Shown: one piece after another, positions 55,094 to 63,475 of the stretch
Layout of the letters: each line of letters starts with the position of its first letter
Numbering within the stretch: the first letter of the stretch is position 1
Origin: Henriciella sp. AS95
GTDB taxonomy: Bacteria; Pseudomonadota; Alphaproteobacteria; Caulobacterales; Hyphomonadaceae
Reading direction: 5' to 3'
NCBI RefSeq assembly: GCF_038900055.1
Contig: NZ_JBBMQM010000001.1
Coordinates: 496,001-560,000, forward strand
DNA length: 64,000 bases
Translations under genes and position numbers: made by a program
Notes under the pieces: model-generated
Told to the model about the DNA's origin: nothing
Seen by the model: only the letters and a program-made list of their open reading frames with translations
The model's database searches: none

Positions 55094-55876
55094 ATGCCCG
55101 ATACACATCCAGTCGATCCTGCCCCTCAAAATGACGATCGCGCCTCCGGCGCAAAAAAGGCCATTCTCTACCGCATGGTGATGGACAAACATATCTGTCC
55201 GTTCGGCCTCAAATCGCGTGACCTGTTGAAACGCAAGGGTTTCGAGGTGGAAAATCATCATCTTGCCACCCGCGAGGAGACGGATGCCTTCAAGGCAAAA
55301 CACGATGTAAAGACAACGCCGCAGACCTTCATCGATGGCGAGCGGATCGGTGGCTATGACGCGCTGAAGCAATATTTTGGCGAGCCGCTGCCCGATCCGG
55401 ACAAGAAGACCTACACGCCGGTGCTCGCAATCTTCGCCATGGGCGCGCTTATGGCGCTGGCGACGAGCTGGGCCGTCTTTGGAACGGTCTTCACCTGGCG
55501 GGCTTTGGAGTGGTTTGTCGCCATGTCCATGTGTCTCTTGGCCGTTCAGAAGCTCCGCGATCTGCGAAGCTTTTCCAATCAGTTCCTCGGTTATGACCTG
55601 CTGGCCCAGAAGTGGGTGCGATACGCCTATCTCTACCCCTTCGGCGAGGCGCTGGCGGGTGTGCTGATGATCGCGGGCGCACTGTTATGGCTTGCCTCAC
55701 CGATTGCGATCTTCATCGGGTCGGTGGGCGCGATCTCGGTGTTCAAGGCCGTCTATATCGACAAGCGTGACCTCAAATGTGCCTGTGTCGGCGGCAATTC
55801 AAACGTGCCGCTCGGGTTCATCTCGCTGACAGAAAATCTCATGATGATCTTCATGGGCATCTGGATGCTGTTCTAG
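55094..55876 (+). CDS. Glutaredoxin-MauE fusion membrane protein
   Basis: A 260-residue protein. Residues ~20-95 form a glutaredoxin/thioredoxin-like domain (AILYRMVMDKHICPFGLKSR, KTTPQTFIDGERIGGYDAL), with the active-site motif CPFG: only the first cysteine remains. A four-helix MauE/DoxX-type membrane domain follows (ALEWFVAMSMCLLAVQKLRD, YPFGEALAGVLMIAGALLWL, with FIGSVGAISVFKAVYIDKRD). The end has DLKCACVGGNSNVPLGFISL, a Cys pair near the membrane surface. Such fusions may handle disulfide exchange or metal delivery. Divergent from the TMEM175-like gene. Confidence 0.8.
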   Translation: MPDTHPVDPAPQNDDRASGAKKAILYRMVMDKHICPFGLKSRDLLKRKGFEVENHHLATREETDAFKAKHDVKTTPQTFIDGERIGGYDALKQYFGEPLPDPDKKTYTPVLAIFAMGALMALATSWAVFGTVFTWRALEWFVAMSMCLLAVQKLRDLRSFSNQFLGYDLLAQKWVRYAYLYPFGEALAGVLMIAGALLWLASPIAIFIGSVGAISVFKAVYIDKRDLKCACVGGNSNVPLGFISLTENLMMIFMGIWMLF

Positions 55877-55898
55877 GCCTCGTATAAGCTAGCGTCCT

Positions 55899-56654
55899 AT
55901 GAGCCATGCAAAAAAACTCGCCGAACTGATCAAGGCGGCTGACCGGGTGGTGGTCTTCACCGGCGCCGGCATATCGACCGAAAGCGGCATTCCGGACTTT
56001 CGCTCCCCGGGCGGCGTCTGGTCCAAGATGGAGCCAATCTACTTTCAGGACTTTGTCGCCTCGCGCGAAAAGCGGCGTGAAGCCTGGACGCGGGTGTTCA
56101 ACAAGTCGGCCGGATGGGTCGGCGCGAGCCCGAATGACGGACATCGCGCCATCGCCAAGCTTGTCGACATGGGAAAGGTGACGGCGGTCGTTACGCAGAA
56201 TGTCGACAATCTCCACCAGGATGGCGGCGTGCCCGACGACAAGGTGATCGAGATCCACGGCAATGCGTCCTACGCCAAATGCCTCGACTGCGGCATGCGG
56301 CATGAGCTGGAAGAGCTTCGCGCGCCTTGGGAAGCCGATGAGGAGATCATCTGCGTCAATTGCGCGGGCTTGTTGAAAACGGCCACGATCTCGTTTGGCC
56401 AGCCGATGCCCGAAGACAAGATGGAGCGCGCCACGGCAGAGGCGGAGACCTCCGACCTCTGCATCGTGCTCGGCTCATCGCTCGTTGTTTATCCGGCTGC
56501 CGGTATTCCGGTTATGGCTGTGCGGGCCGGTGCGCGCCTGGTCATCGTCAACCGTGAGCCGACCGACCTCGACCCCTACGCCCATCTGGTACTCAACACC
56601 GAGATCGGGCCGCTCATGCAGGATGTCATGAGCGAGCTGGAGGCCATGGATTAA
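55899..56654 (+). CDS. cobB: NAD-dependent protein deacylase (sirtuin, CobB-like)
   Basis: A 251-residue class-III deacylase. VVFTGAGISTESGIPDFRSP is the NAD site, QNVDNLHQ the conserved catalytic region, and His in KVIEIHGNASYAKC is the base. The zinc cysteines are CLDCGMRH and ICVNCAG. It removes acyl groups from lysines using NAD. The gene starts 22 nt after the glutaredoxin fusion, suggesting one unit, and ends at a strong shared terminator. Sirtuins often regulate acyl-CoA enzymes, fitting the etf/hbd context. Confidence 0.92.
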   Translation: MSHAKKLAELIKAADRVVVFTGAGISTESGIPDFRSPGGVWSKMEPIYFQDFVASREKRREAWTRVFNKSAGWVGASPNDGHRAIAKLVDMGKVTAVVTQNVDNLHQDGGVPDDKVIEIHGNASYAKCLDCGMRHELEELRAPWEADEEIICVNCAGLLKTATISFGQPMPEDKMERATAEAETSDLCIVLGSSLVVYPAAGIPVMAVRAGARLVIVNREPTDLDPYAHLVLNTEIGPLMQDVMSELEAMD

Positions 56655-56655
56655 A

Positions 56656-56686
56656 AAAAGCCCCGGGCCATGGACCCGGGGCTTTT
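56656..56686. terminator. Bidirectional terminator between cobB and etfA
   Basis: AAAAGCCCCGGG (56656-56667) pairs with CCCGGGGCTTTT (56675-56686), a perfect 12-bp stem around a 7-nt loop, U-rich on both strands. It overlaps nearly the cobB stop and serves both convergent genes. Confidence 0.9.
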
Positions 56687-56710
56687 CGATATTATCGATC
56701 TGGCGCTGGC

Positions 56711-57640
56711 CTAGAGAGCTTCGGTTAGCTCAGGCACAGCGTTGAAGAGGTCTGCAACCAGGCCGTAATCGGCGACCTGGAAGATTGGCGCTTCTTCGTC
56801 CTTGTTGATCGCAACGATGATCTTGGAGTCCTTCATGCCAGCAAGGTGCTGGATGGCGCCCGAGATACCGATGGCGATGTAAAGTTCTGGCGCGACGATC
56901 TTGCCGGTCTGGCCGACCTGATAGTCGTTCGGCGCGTAGCCTGCGTCGACAGCGGCGCGCGAGGCACCGATACCAGCACCGAGCTTGTCAGCCAGTGGGA
57001 TCATCAGGCGGTCAAACTCTTCCTTCGAGCCGAGCGCACGGCCGCCGGACACGATGGTCTTGGCGGAGGTCAGTTCCGGACGGTCCGACTGGACGATCTT
57101 TTCTTCGACGAACTCTGACTTGAACGGGCCAGCTGGCGCGTCGATCTTTTCAACCGATGCCGAGCCACCTTCGCCAGCCGCATCAAAGGCCGTACCGCGA
57201 ACGGTGACGACTTTCTTTGCGTCGGACGATTTGACGGTCATGATCGCGTTACCAGCATAGATCGGGCGCTCGAACGTGTCGGTGCCTTCAATGCCGGTGA
57301 TGTCGGAGATCTGCATGACGTCGAGCTTGGCCGCGATGCGTGGGGTAACGTTCTTGCCCATCGTGGTAGCAGGCGAGAAGAGCGCGTCATAGCCGTCCAT
57401 CAGCGGGACGATCAGAGCTTCCATGGCTTCAGCGAGCTGCTTTTCATAAGCATCGCCTTCAGCCAGCAGAACCTTGCGGACGCCGTCAATCTTGGCGGCC
57501 GCGTCTGCGACAGCGCCTGCATCCTTGCCAGCGACGAGGACGTCGATGTCACCGCCGAAAGCGGCAGCAGCCGTCACCGTTTTGTGGGTGGCGTCAGTCA
57601 GGGTGGAGTTGTCGTGGTCAGCAATTACGAGAACAGCCAT
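56711..57640 (-). CDS. etfA: Electron transfer flavoprotein subunit alpha
   Basis: A 309-residue FAD-binding subunit. The C-terminal FAD signature is visible as [20 protein letters not shown] and [20 protein letters not shown], and [15 protein letters not shown] precedes it. With EtfB it passes electrons from acyl-CoA dehydrogenases to ETF:ubiquinone oxidoreductase. etfB ends where etfA starts (TAATG, 1-nt overlap). The terminator at 56656 follows. Confidence 0.95.
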   Translation of the reverse strand: MAVLVIADHDNSTLTDATHKTVTAAAAFGGDIDVLVAGKDAGAVADAAAKIDGVRKVLLAEGDAYEKQLAEAMEALIVPLMDGYDALFSPATTMGKNVTPRIAAKLDVMQISDITGIEGTDTFERPIYAGNAIMTVKSSDAKKVVTVRGTAFDAAGEGGSASVEKIDAPAGPFKSEFVEEKIVQSDRPELTSAKTIVSGGRALGSKEEFDRLMIPLADKLGAGIGASRAAVDAGYAPNDYQVGQTGKIVAPELYIAIGISGAIQHLAGMKDSKIIVAINKDEEAPIFQVADYGLVADLFNAVPELTEAL

Positions 57641-58386
57641 TAGATTGCTCCCTTCGATTTGAGTTTGGAGACGAGCGTGGCGACGTCCTCGACCTTCTCA
57701 CCAGCTTCGCGAACCGGTGGCTCGGTCACTTTCACAACGCTGAGGCGCGGTGTGGTGTCGACGCCAAAATCGCCAGGGGCCTTCTCATCAATCGGCTTTT
57801 TCTTGGCCTTCATGATGTTTGGAAGCGACGCATAGCGTGGCTCGTTGAGGCGAAGGTCAGTCGTGACAATTGCCGGCGTCTGAAGCGATAGCGTCTGCAG
57901 GCCGCCATCGATTTCGCGCGTGACGGTGGCTTTGCCAGCTTCCAGCACGACTTCGGAGGCGAAAGTTGCCTGTGGCCAGTCAAGCAGCGCGGCCAGCATC
58001 TGACCGGTCTGGTTGGAGTCGTCATCAATGGCCTGCTTGCCGAGGATGACGAGATCGGGGCCCTCGGCCTCGACAATGCCCTTGAGGATCTTGGCGACCG
58101 CCAGAGGCTCAACCGTATCGTCGGTTTTGACCAGGATGCCGCGGTCAGCGCCCATGGCGAGCGCGGTGCGGAGGGTTTCCTGCGCCTGTTGCGGCCCGAT
58201 GGAAACCACGACCACTTCCTCTGCCGCGCCTTTTTCTTTCAGGCGGACGGCTTCTTCGACGGAAATTTCGTCGAAGGGGTTCATGGACATTTTGACGTTT
58301 GCAAGGTCAACGCCCGACTGGTCAGACTTGACCCGGACTTTGACATTATAATCGATCACCCGTTTGACGGGCACGAGCACCTTCAT
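57640..58386 (-). CDS. etfB: Electron transfer flavoprotein subunit beta
   Basis: A 248-residue AMP-binding subunit: [59 protein letters not shown] and [38 protein letters not shown]. First gene of the etfBA unit. A 199-nt region separates it from the divergent hydrolase; it contains an imperfect palindrome in a promoter-like setting. Confidence 0.95.
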   Translation of the reverse strand: MKVLVPVKRVIDYNVKVRVKSDQSGVDLANVKMSMNPFDEISVEEAVRLKEKGAAEEVVVVSIGPQQAQETLRTALAMGADRGILVKTDDTVEPLAVAKILKGIVEAEGPDLVILGKQAIDDDSNQTGQMLAALLDWPQATFASEVVLEAGKATVTREIDGGLQTLSLQTPAIVTTDLRLNEPRYASLPNIMKAKKKPIDEKAPGDFGVDTTPRLSVVKVTEPPVREAGEKVEDVATLVSKLKSKGAI

Positions 58387-58449
58387 GGGCTGGCTCCTTA
58401 TAAATTGATCCTGAAATCTGGTGGAGAACTAGAAGAGGCGGGCGCAACA

Positions 58450-58478
58450 ATCAAGCTTAACGCTAACGTAAGGGTCAA
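58450..58478 (-). promoter_or_regulatory. Candidate etfB promoter/operator
   Basis: On the minus strand, TTGACC (58473-58478) precedes a 17-bp imperfect palindrome CTTACGTTAGCGTTAAG (58456-58472, CTTA/TAAG arms), then CTTGAT. The palindrome occupies exactly the spacer. Its TTACG-TTA-CGTAA-like pattern recalls MerR-family LiuR operators that control branched-chain amino acid and etf genes, but the -10 is weak. Confidence 0.4.
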
Positions 58479-58585
58479 ATCGTCGCTGTAATGGGCATGG
58501 GCGGCATTTGTCGCCGCGAAAACCTGTAAGCGCTGGACAATCGGGCGGGGCTTCGATTGCATGGCTCAAAAGCGGAGAGCCCGAC

Positions 58586-60001
58586 ATGAAGTATCTGAGC
58601 GCCCTTATCCTCCTCCTTGTTTGCGCAGCCTGCTCACCCGAGCCGTCCGACGCGCCGGACGAAGCCGACCTGCAGGCCAGCAGCGAGACCGGCGAGCTCA
58701 CGGCGACGAGCGTCATCGGTGACTGGTCCGGCCAGCTGAACATCCCGGGCGGGCCGCAATTGTGGCTGATCTTTCATGTCACGGAAGGCGAGGACGGCGC
58801 GCTTGCGGTAACGATGGACAGTCCCGCCCAGAGCGTGAACGGCATTCCCGGCGAGGGTGCGAAAATCGAGGAGGGGGTCTTCTCTGCCGAATTTCCCGCC
58901 CTTGGCGCAACCTTCACCATGCGGCCCGGCGAGGGCGACGAGATGAACGGCGTGTGGTTGCAGGGAATGCCGATGCCGTTCACGCTCAAGCCCGGCGACC
59001 GGTCGCCAGAGCTGGACAGGCCGCAGGAACCCAAGAGCCAGGATTATGTCGTGGAAGCGGTCCGTGTGCCCGGCGCGGAGGATGGCGTCATGCTGGCGGG
59101 CGAGCTCACCCTGCCGGAGGGCGAGGGGCCGTTCCCGGCGGCCGTGCTGATCAGCGGATCAGGGCCGCAGGACCGCAATGAGGAACTGGCGGGCCACAAG
59201 CCATTCCTCGTGATCGCCGACGACCTGACACGGAAAGGCTATGCTGTGCTGCGCTATGACGACCGGGGATTCGGCGAGAGCACAGGCGATTTCGGACAGG
59301 CGACAACGGAAGATTTTGCGCTCGATGCGGCGGCGGCGCTTGCCTATCTGAAGGCAGACCCACGGATCGACCCGGAGCGGACGGCCTATATCGGCCACTC
59401 CGAAGGCGGGCTGGCCGCGCCGCTCGCCACCCAGACCGAGGAGGCTGCCGCTCTGGTCTTGCTGGCGGGACCTGCGGTGACGCTTGGTGAGGTGATGCTG
59501 GAGCAGTCGGAAGACATTTCGCGCGCCGCGGGTGCCTCGGACAGTGCGGTGGAGGCCTCCGCCAATTTCAGCCGCAAGACATTCAATCTCATCCGCGAGG
59601 GCATGAGCGAGGAGGAGATGCGCGCGGCGCTGAAGGAGATTATCGCAGACTCAGGCCTGCCGCCGTCACTCGAAGACTCGACGTTCAAACAGATTCAGGG
59701 CCCGTGGCTTGCCTGGGCGCTGGACTATGATCCGGTCCCGGCGCTCGAGGCCTATCAGGGGCCGGTCCTGGCGCTTTACGGGTCGAAGGACCTGCAGGTG
59801 TCAGCGCAGACCAGCGCGCCGCTCATGGAAGAGGCGCTGTCCAATCCGCAGTCCGAAGTGGTCGTGCTGGACGGGTTGAACCATCTGTTCCAGCCTGCGG
59901 GGACTGGCTCACCAGATGAGTACATATCGATTGAGACGACGTTCGATCCGGTCGCGCTCGATACGATGAGCGACTGGCTGGACGACGTTCTTTCGGAGTG
60001 A
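58586..60001 (+). CDS. Alpha/beta hydrolase, lipoprotein
   Basis: A 471-residue lipoprotein (MKYLSALILLLVCAACS, lipobox CAAC). The N-terminal ~130 residues are a beta-domain with GDWSGQLNIPGGPQLWLIFH and MPMPFTLKPGD. The hydrolase domain has VLISGSGPQDRNEE, YDDRGFGEST, nucleophile elbow IGHSEGGLAAP, and C-terminal acid/His regions (LYGSKDLQVSAQ, LNHLFQPAG). It acts on esters or peptides near the outer membrane. Divergent from etfB. Confidence 0.85.
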   Translation: MKYLSALILLLVCAACSPEPSDAPDEADLQASSETGELTATSVIGDWSGQLNIPGGPQLWLIFHVTEGEDGALAVTMDSPAQSVNGIPGEGAKIEEGVFSAEFPALGATFTMRPGEGDEMNGVWLQGMPMPFTLKPGDRSPELDRPQEPKSQDYVVEAVRVPGAEDGVMLAGELTLPEGEGPFPAAVLISGSGPQDRNEELAGHKPFLVIADDLTRKGYAVLRYDDRGFGESTGDFGQATTEDFALDAAAALAYLKADPRIDPERTAYIGHSEGGLAAPLATQTEEAAALVLLAGPAVTLGEVMLEQSEDISRAAGASDSAVEASANFSRKTFNLIREGMSEEEMRAALKEIIADSGLPPSLEDSTFKQIQGPWLAWALDYDPVPALEAYQGPVLALYGSKDLQVSAQTSAPLMEEALSNPQSEVVVLDGLNHLFQPAGTGSPDEYISIETTFDPVALDTMSDWLDDVLSE

Positions 60002-60011
60002 GCCCTAGGGC

Positions 60012-60266
60012 TTACTCGGCGTCTTTCTGGGCGTCTTCGAACCATACCTCTACCGGACCCTTCAGCGTGAGCGTAAGGGGTTGGCCTTTCCGGTCGACGG
60101 CTTTCCCGGCGACGATGCGAATCCAGCCTTCTGACAGGCAGTATTCGACGACATTGGTGCGTTCCTGTCCCTTGAAGCGGACGCCGACGCCGCGCGCGAT
60201 CAGCGCTTCGTCATAGTGCGGGCTGCGAGGGTCAAGGCTCAGGCGGTCAGGCGGTGTATCACTCAT
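60012..60266 (-). CDS. DUF3297 family protein
   Basis: An 84-residue protein: SLDPRSPHYDEALIARGVGV, FKGQERTNVVEYCLSEGWIR and KGQPLTLTLKGPVEVWFED are the near-invariant DUF3297 segments found in proteobacteria. Small beta-rich fold; function unknown. Start at 60266 is used; earlier codons lack similarity. It lies near other minus-strand small genes. Confidence 0.85.
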   Translation of the reverse strand: MSDTPPDRLSLDPRSPHYDEALIARGVGVRFKGQERTNVVEYCLSEGWIRIVAGKAVDRKGQPLTLTLKGPVEVWFEDAQKDAE

Positions 60267-60328
60267 GGCGCCATGCTTTGCCCTGAGAGTAGCGAACACT
60301 CAAGCCCTGAAGCGCTTTTGGCGACATT

Positions 60329-60751
60329 TCAGGCGACAGACTGGCGATGATAGACCGATTTGTTCGTTGGCGCTGTGCCGTCCGGAAGATAGACGATCTG
60401 GACGACGCGCATCGTATCATCATCAATCAGGGTGCGGGTGGCATGCATCAGCGTCTGGCCCTTCATGCCCGCGCTTGAATTGAGCTCGCTGCGGCTTTCG
60501 GCAGTGATGGTGAGGCTGTCGACAAGATCGCCGCCATTGAAGGGCTTCGGTTCACCATCGGGCGTTCCCTTGAACGAAGCTTCGTGAGGTTGGCCGGCCA
60601 GATCGGTCCAGGCCATGTCGAAGATCAGCTCATCGCCATCCTCGCGAATGACATAGGTGCCGGATTTTGGCGGGTCGCCCTGCTTGTAGTCGCAGGATGA
60701 TGGGTCCAGCTCCCAGTGGCCGATAAAGCGTTGATGCAGTTTTTCGCTCAT
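60329..60751 (-). CDS. Small lipocalin-like protein
   Basis: A 140-residue soluble protein beginning SEKLHQRFIGHWELDPSSCD, with alternating beta strands (SGTYVIREDGDELIFDMAWT, LIDDDTMRVVQIVYLPDGTA). The G-x-W near the start and beta-barrel-like pattern recall lipocalin-type ligand-binding proteins, but I do not recognise a named family. It lies 10 nt downstream of the cobalamin adenosyltransferase gene, probably in the same transcript. Confidence 0.65.
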   Translation of the reverse strand: MSEKLHQRFIGHWELDPSSCDYKQGDPPKSGTYVIREDGDELIFDMAWTDLAGQPHEASFKGTPDGEPKPFNGGDLVDSLTITAESRSELNSSAGMKGQTLMHATRTLIDDDTMRVVQIVYLPDGTAPTNKSVYHRQSVA

Positions 60752-60761
60752 GGGGCGACTC

Positions 60762-61334
60762 CTAACGGTTCGCGCCGGGCACCCATTTGACGTCTTTGGT
60801 GCCATTCTCATTGGCCGCGCGGGCGGCCACGAAGAGCCAGTCCGACAGGCGGTTGATATAAGACAGGGCATGCGCGCTGACACGCTCGTCTTCATTGGCC
60901 GCAAGCTTGGCGACATCGCGTTCGGCGCGCCGGCAGATCGTGCGGGCGACGTGAAGATGGGCTGAGAGGGCCGAGCCGCCCGGCAGGATGAAGCTGTCGA
61001 GTGGGGCGATATCGGCGTTCATCGCGTCGATTTCGCGCTCCAGCCGCTCTGTCTGTGACTTGACGATACGCAGCGGTTCCCATCCGAGCTCCTTGCCGCG
61101 GTCTGGCGTGGCCAGGTCTGCGCCAAGGTCGAACAAATCGTTCTGGACGCGGTGGATGGCGCTCGCCATTTCGTCCCTGGCTTCAAGGGCAGCGACGCCC
61201 AGTGCAGCGTTGACCTCGTCCACGCTGCCATAGGCTGTGACGCGGCCATCCCATTTGTCGACAGGTTCACCTGTAGCGAGCCGGGTTTTGCCCTTGTCAC
61301 CGCTGCGCGTGTAGATCTTGTCGAGTTTGACCAT
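60762..61334 (-). CDS. Cob(I)yrinic acid a,c-diamide adenosyltransferase (PduO type)
   Basis: A 190-residue enzyme that adenosylates cob(I)alamin. The ATP motif is KIYTRSGDKGKTRLATGEPV (TRxGDxGxT), followed by AYGSVDEVNAALGVAA, FILPGGSALSAHLHVART and CRRAERDVAKLA. It supplies the cofactor of methylmalonyl-CoA mutase and related enzymes. In alphaproteobacteria this gene commonly lies between a HIG1 membrane protein and etfBA, as here. Confidence 0.92.
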   Translation of the reverse strand: MVKLDKIYTRSGDKGKTRLATGEPVDKWDGRVTAYGSVDEVNAALGVAALEARDEMASAIHRVQNDLFDLGADLATPDRGKELGWEPLRIVKSQTERLEREIDAMNADIAPLDSFILPGGSALSAHLHVARTICRRAERDVAKLAANEDERVSAHALSYINRLSDWLFVAARAANENGTKDVKWVPGANR

Positions 61335-61343
61335 GGCTCCTGC

Positions 61344-61547
61344 CTAGTTGAACGCGCCCACAACAAAGCCGAGACCGCAAAGCAGCGCAATTGCAATGGC
61401 CTGAATAAGCACCCTCAGGCGCATCAGCTTGTTTGACCGGCTCGCCTGATTTTCATCCGTTCGCGTCAGATTGACCAGTCCCAGCACGAGAACCACGACA
61501 AGGATCACGAGCGCGATGTAAAAGCCGATTGTCAGAATATTGGCCAT
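61344..61547 (-). CDS. HIG1-domain twin-transmembrane protein
   Basis: A 67-residue protein with two helices (LTIGFYIALVILVVVLVLGL, LIQAIAIALLCGLGFVVGAF) joined by a basic loop (ENQASRSNKLMRLR). The N-K-L-M-R-x-R loop is the hallmark of HIG1-type twin-TM proteins, linked in alphaproteobacteria to respiratory complex assembly. It starts the HIG1-adenosyltransferase unit. ATG is preceded by GGAG-like GAGCCTGACTTC.. not strong. Confidence 0.85.
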   Translation of the reverse strand: MANILTIGFYIALVILVVVLVLGLVNLTRTDENQASRSNKLMRLRVLIQAIAIALLCGLGFVVGAFN

Positions 61548-61785
61548 CGAAGTCAGGCTCCTCGTTTGCTTGACGTTATGTACGCGCGAAGCGGATGGAA
61601 GTCATCACCACCAGGCTGTGCCGCCTCGACGCAGCCCGTTTTGAAGTATTCGGCAGGTAACAAATATTTCACCTGGGATTGCATTGCTGAACTCGCGCGA
61701 AAAGCGTATTTTGATTCTGGCGGGGCAAGCGTGCCCTGTCGATTGTGGGACACAAGATTTGTCCCGTCCGCAAAGGCAAACCGCG
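61548..61785. other. Gap before the Lys/Pro peptide
   Basis: No gene is supported in these 238 nt. A 6-bp inverted repeat GGGACA (61747-61752)/TGTCCC (61760-61765) lies 20 nt before the next ATG. No clear promoter is visible. Confidence 0.5.
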
Positions 61786-61884
61786 ATGAAATCGCAATCT
61801 GTCAAACCATCTACGAAACCGGCTGCCAAGCCAGCTGCAAAGCCAGGCAAACCATCAATCCCCGGTAAGCCTAAGGCTAAGTAA
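61786..61884 (+). CDS. 32-residue Lys/Pro/Ala-rich basic peptide
   Basis: A very short gene reading MKSQSVKPSTKPAAKPAAK then PGKPSIPGKPKAK before TAA. It is strongly basic, with repeated KP-A-A units like the H1-like protein at 62109. AAAGG precedes the ATG by about 9 nt, and a 14-bp terminator follows 20 nt after the stop, so it has a gene-sized transcript boundary. Function unknown; possible nucleic-acid-binding peptide. Confidence 0.45.
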   Translation: MKSQSVKPSTKPAAKPAAKPGKPSIPGKPKAK

Positions 61885-61903
61885 TACAGCAGGCTGGCGC
61901 CTG

Positions 61904-61938
61904 AAAGACCCGGATGCCGCCCCCGCATCCGGGTCTTT
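61904..61938 (+). terminator. Strong terminator after the basic peptide
   Basis: AAAGACCCGGATGC (61904-61917) pairs perfectly with GCATCCGGGTCTTT (61925-61938), 14 bp around a 7-nt loop, with a short TTTATTG tail. Usable in both directions. Confidence 0.85.
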
Positions 61939-62108
61939 ATTGTGTAGAGAGATGACGAATTGTTCGGCGCCGCGAAGTAGAGCCCGAATTTATTGTGATT
62001 TTTATTTGGTTGCGAAATTTGAAATCTGGGGCACGATTCCCGTGTCCGCACTGATTCGGTGCGGCGATTGATTGGTATAGTCCGCTCTAACACAATCAGG
62101 ACCAGGAC

Positions 62109-62339
62109 ATGGCAACAACAACCAAGAAGGCTACGGCGAAAAAGCCAGTAGCAAAAAAGCCGGCCGCCAAAGCCAAGCCCGCCGCAGCGAAGAAGCCTGC
62201 GACAGCAAAGGCTGCGACCGCCAGGAAACCCGCTGCGGCGAAGAAACCGGTGGCCGCGAAGAAGCCAGCCTTGGCCGCAAAGAAACCTGCCGTAAAAAAG
62301 CCGGCAGCGAAAAAAACGGTCAAGAAAAAAGCGGCCTGA
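62109..62339 (+). CDS. Histone H1-like Lys/Ala/Pro-rich protein
   Basis: A 76-residue protein made almost only of Lys, Ala, Pro and Thr, with repeats of KKPAAKKP and AAKKPVAAKK-like units (e.g. KPAAAKKPVAAKKPALAAKK). Such AAKK-rich proteins resemble bacterial histone H1-like and SPKK-type DNA-binding tails that compact the nucleoid. CAGGACCAGGAC precedes ATG as a plausible ribosome site. The low-complexity makes homology uncertain. A TATAGT at 62076 may be part of the promoter. Confidence 0.8.
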   Translation: MATTTKKATAKKPVAKKPAAKAKPAAAKKPATAKAATARKPAAAKKPVAAKKPALAAKKPAVKKPAAKKTVKKKAA

Positions 62340-62362
62340 TCACGGTCGTACGCGTACAGATC

Positions 62363-62404
62363 GCCCGCCCATTCGCACGGCGGATGGCGCGGGCATCTTT
62401 CTTC
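62363..62404 (+). terminator. Possible terminator after the H1-like gene
   Basis: GCCCGCCCAT (62363-62372) can pair with ATGG (62384-62387) and GCGGGC (62389-62394) around an 11-nt loop with one bulged base, followed by ATCTTTCTT. Imperfect but well placed 23 nt after the stop. The remaining leader up to rpoH (to 62587) shows no clear feature apart from GGAGAG before ATG. Confidence 0.4.
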
Positions 62405-62587
62405 GAGAAAAAGCCCGCATGGCCTTCATATGGCCGCTTTCAACCCCATTTATGCGAGTGCGTGATAAGATGCATGCGCAAACAGGGGAAAGACGCTGCC
62501 GCAAAGCGGGGCTAAAAGGCTTTCTCCATAACCGATACGGAACCGATGCCCGTTTCAGGGGTCAGTGAAGTAGACTGGAGAGAAAAT

Positions 62588-63475
62588 ATGGCGATCAAGA
62601 CATCCGTCGCTTTGAGCCCCGAGCAGGGACTCAGCCGATATCTGACAGAAATTCGCAAATTCCCGATGCTGGAAAAGCAGCAGGAATTCATGCTGGCCAA
62701 GAAGTGGCAGCAGGACGAAGACACCGATGCCGCCGAGCAGATGGTGACGTCTCACCTGCGCCTCGTCGCCAAGATCGCAATGGGCTATCGCGGCTACGGC
62801 CTGCCGATGGCTGAGGTCATCTCCGAAGGCAATGTCGGCCTGATGCAGGCGGTCAAGAAATTCGACCCGGACAAGGGCTTCCGCCTCGCCACATATGCCA
62901 TGTGGTGGATCCGGGCTGCGATCCAGGAATACATCCTGCGCAGCTGGAGCCTTGTTAAGCTCGGCACCACGGCCGCCCAGAAAAAGCTTTTCTTCAACCT
63001 CCGCCGCATCAAGGGCGAAATCAACGCGCTCGACGCGGGCGATCTCAAGCCCGAGCAGGTCAAGCACATCGCCGAACAGCTCAACGTTCCTGAAAAGGAC
63101 GTGCGCAGCATGAATGGCCGGATGAGCGGCTCTGATGCCTCCCTGAATGCGCCGATGGGCACTGAGGGTGACATGGAATGGCAGGACTGGCTGACCGACG
63201 ATGAGCCGGGCCAGGCCGAGACCTATGCCAACCGTCAGGAATTCGACAGCCGTATGGAGCTTCTCCAGGAAGCCATGGCAGATCTCTCAGAGCGCGAGCA
63301 GCATATTCTTCAGGAGCGCCGCCTGACCGATGAGCCGAAGACACTCGAAGAGCTGTCAGAGGTTTACAATGTCAGCCGCGAACGCATCCGCCAGATTGAA
63401 GTGCGGGCCTTCGAAAAAATCCAGAAGGCGATGAAGCGCATGGCCAAAGATCAGGGTCTGCCGGTTTCCAGCTAG
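62588..63475 (+). CDS. rpoH: Heat-shock sigma factor RpoH (sigma-32)
   Basis: A 295-residue sigma-70-family factor directing heat-shock and envelope-stress genes. Region 2 has TSHLRLVAKIAMGYRGYGLP and DPDKGFRLATYAMWWIRAAI, the RpoH box is QKKLFFNLRR (residues 131-140), and region 4 has TLEELSEVYNVSRERIRQIE. This box separates RpoH from other sigma factors. ATG 62588 follows GGAGAG. The upstream 248 nt may hold the usual 5' leader controls (thermosensing hairpins), which I cannot confirm by eye. Confidence 0.95.
   Translation: MAIKTSVALSPEQGLSRYLTEIRKFPMLEKQQEFMLAKKWQQDEDTDAAEQMVTSHLRLVAKIAMGYRGYGLPMAEVISEGNVGLMQAVKKFDPDKGFRLATYAMWWIRAAIQEYILRSWSLVKLGTTAAQKKLFFNLRRIKGEINALDAGDLKPEQVKHIAEQLNVPEKDVRSMNGRMSGSDASLNAPMGTEGDMEWQDWLTDDEPGQAETYANRQEFDSRMELLQEAMADLSEREQHILQERRLTDEPKTLEELSEVYNVSRERIRQIEVRAFEKIQKAMKRMAKDQGLPVSS

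Noticed and set aside
61566..61868. 100-codon plus-strand frame before the basic peptide
   Set aside because: No ribosome site, mixed composition and Cys scatter typical of non-coding frames; the shorter basic frame has a better terminator context.
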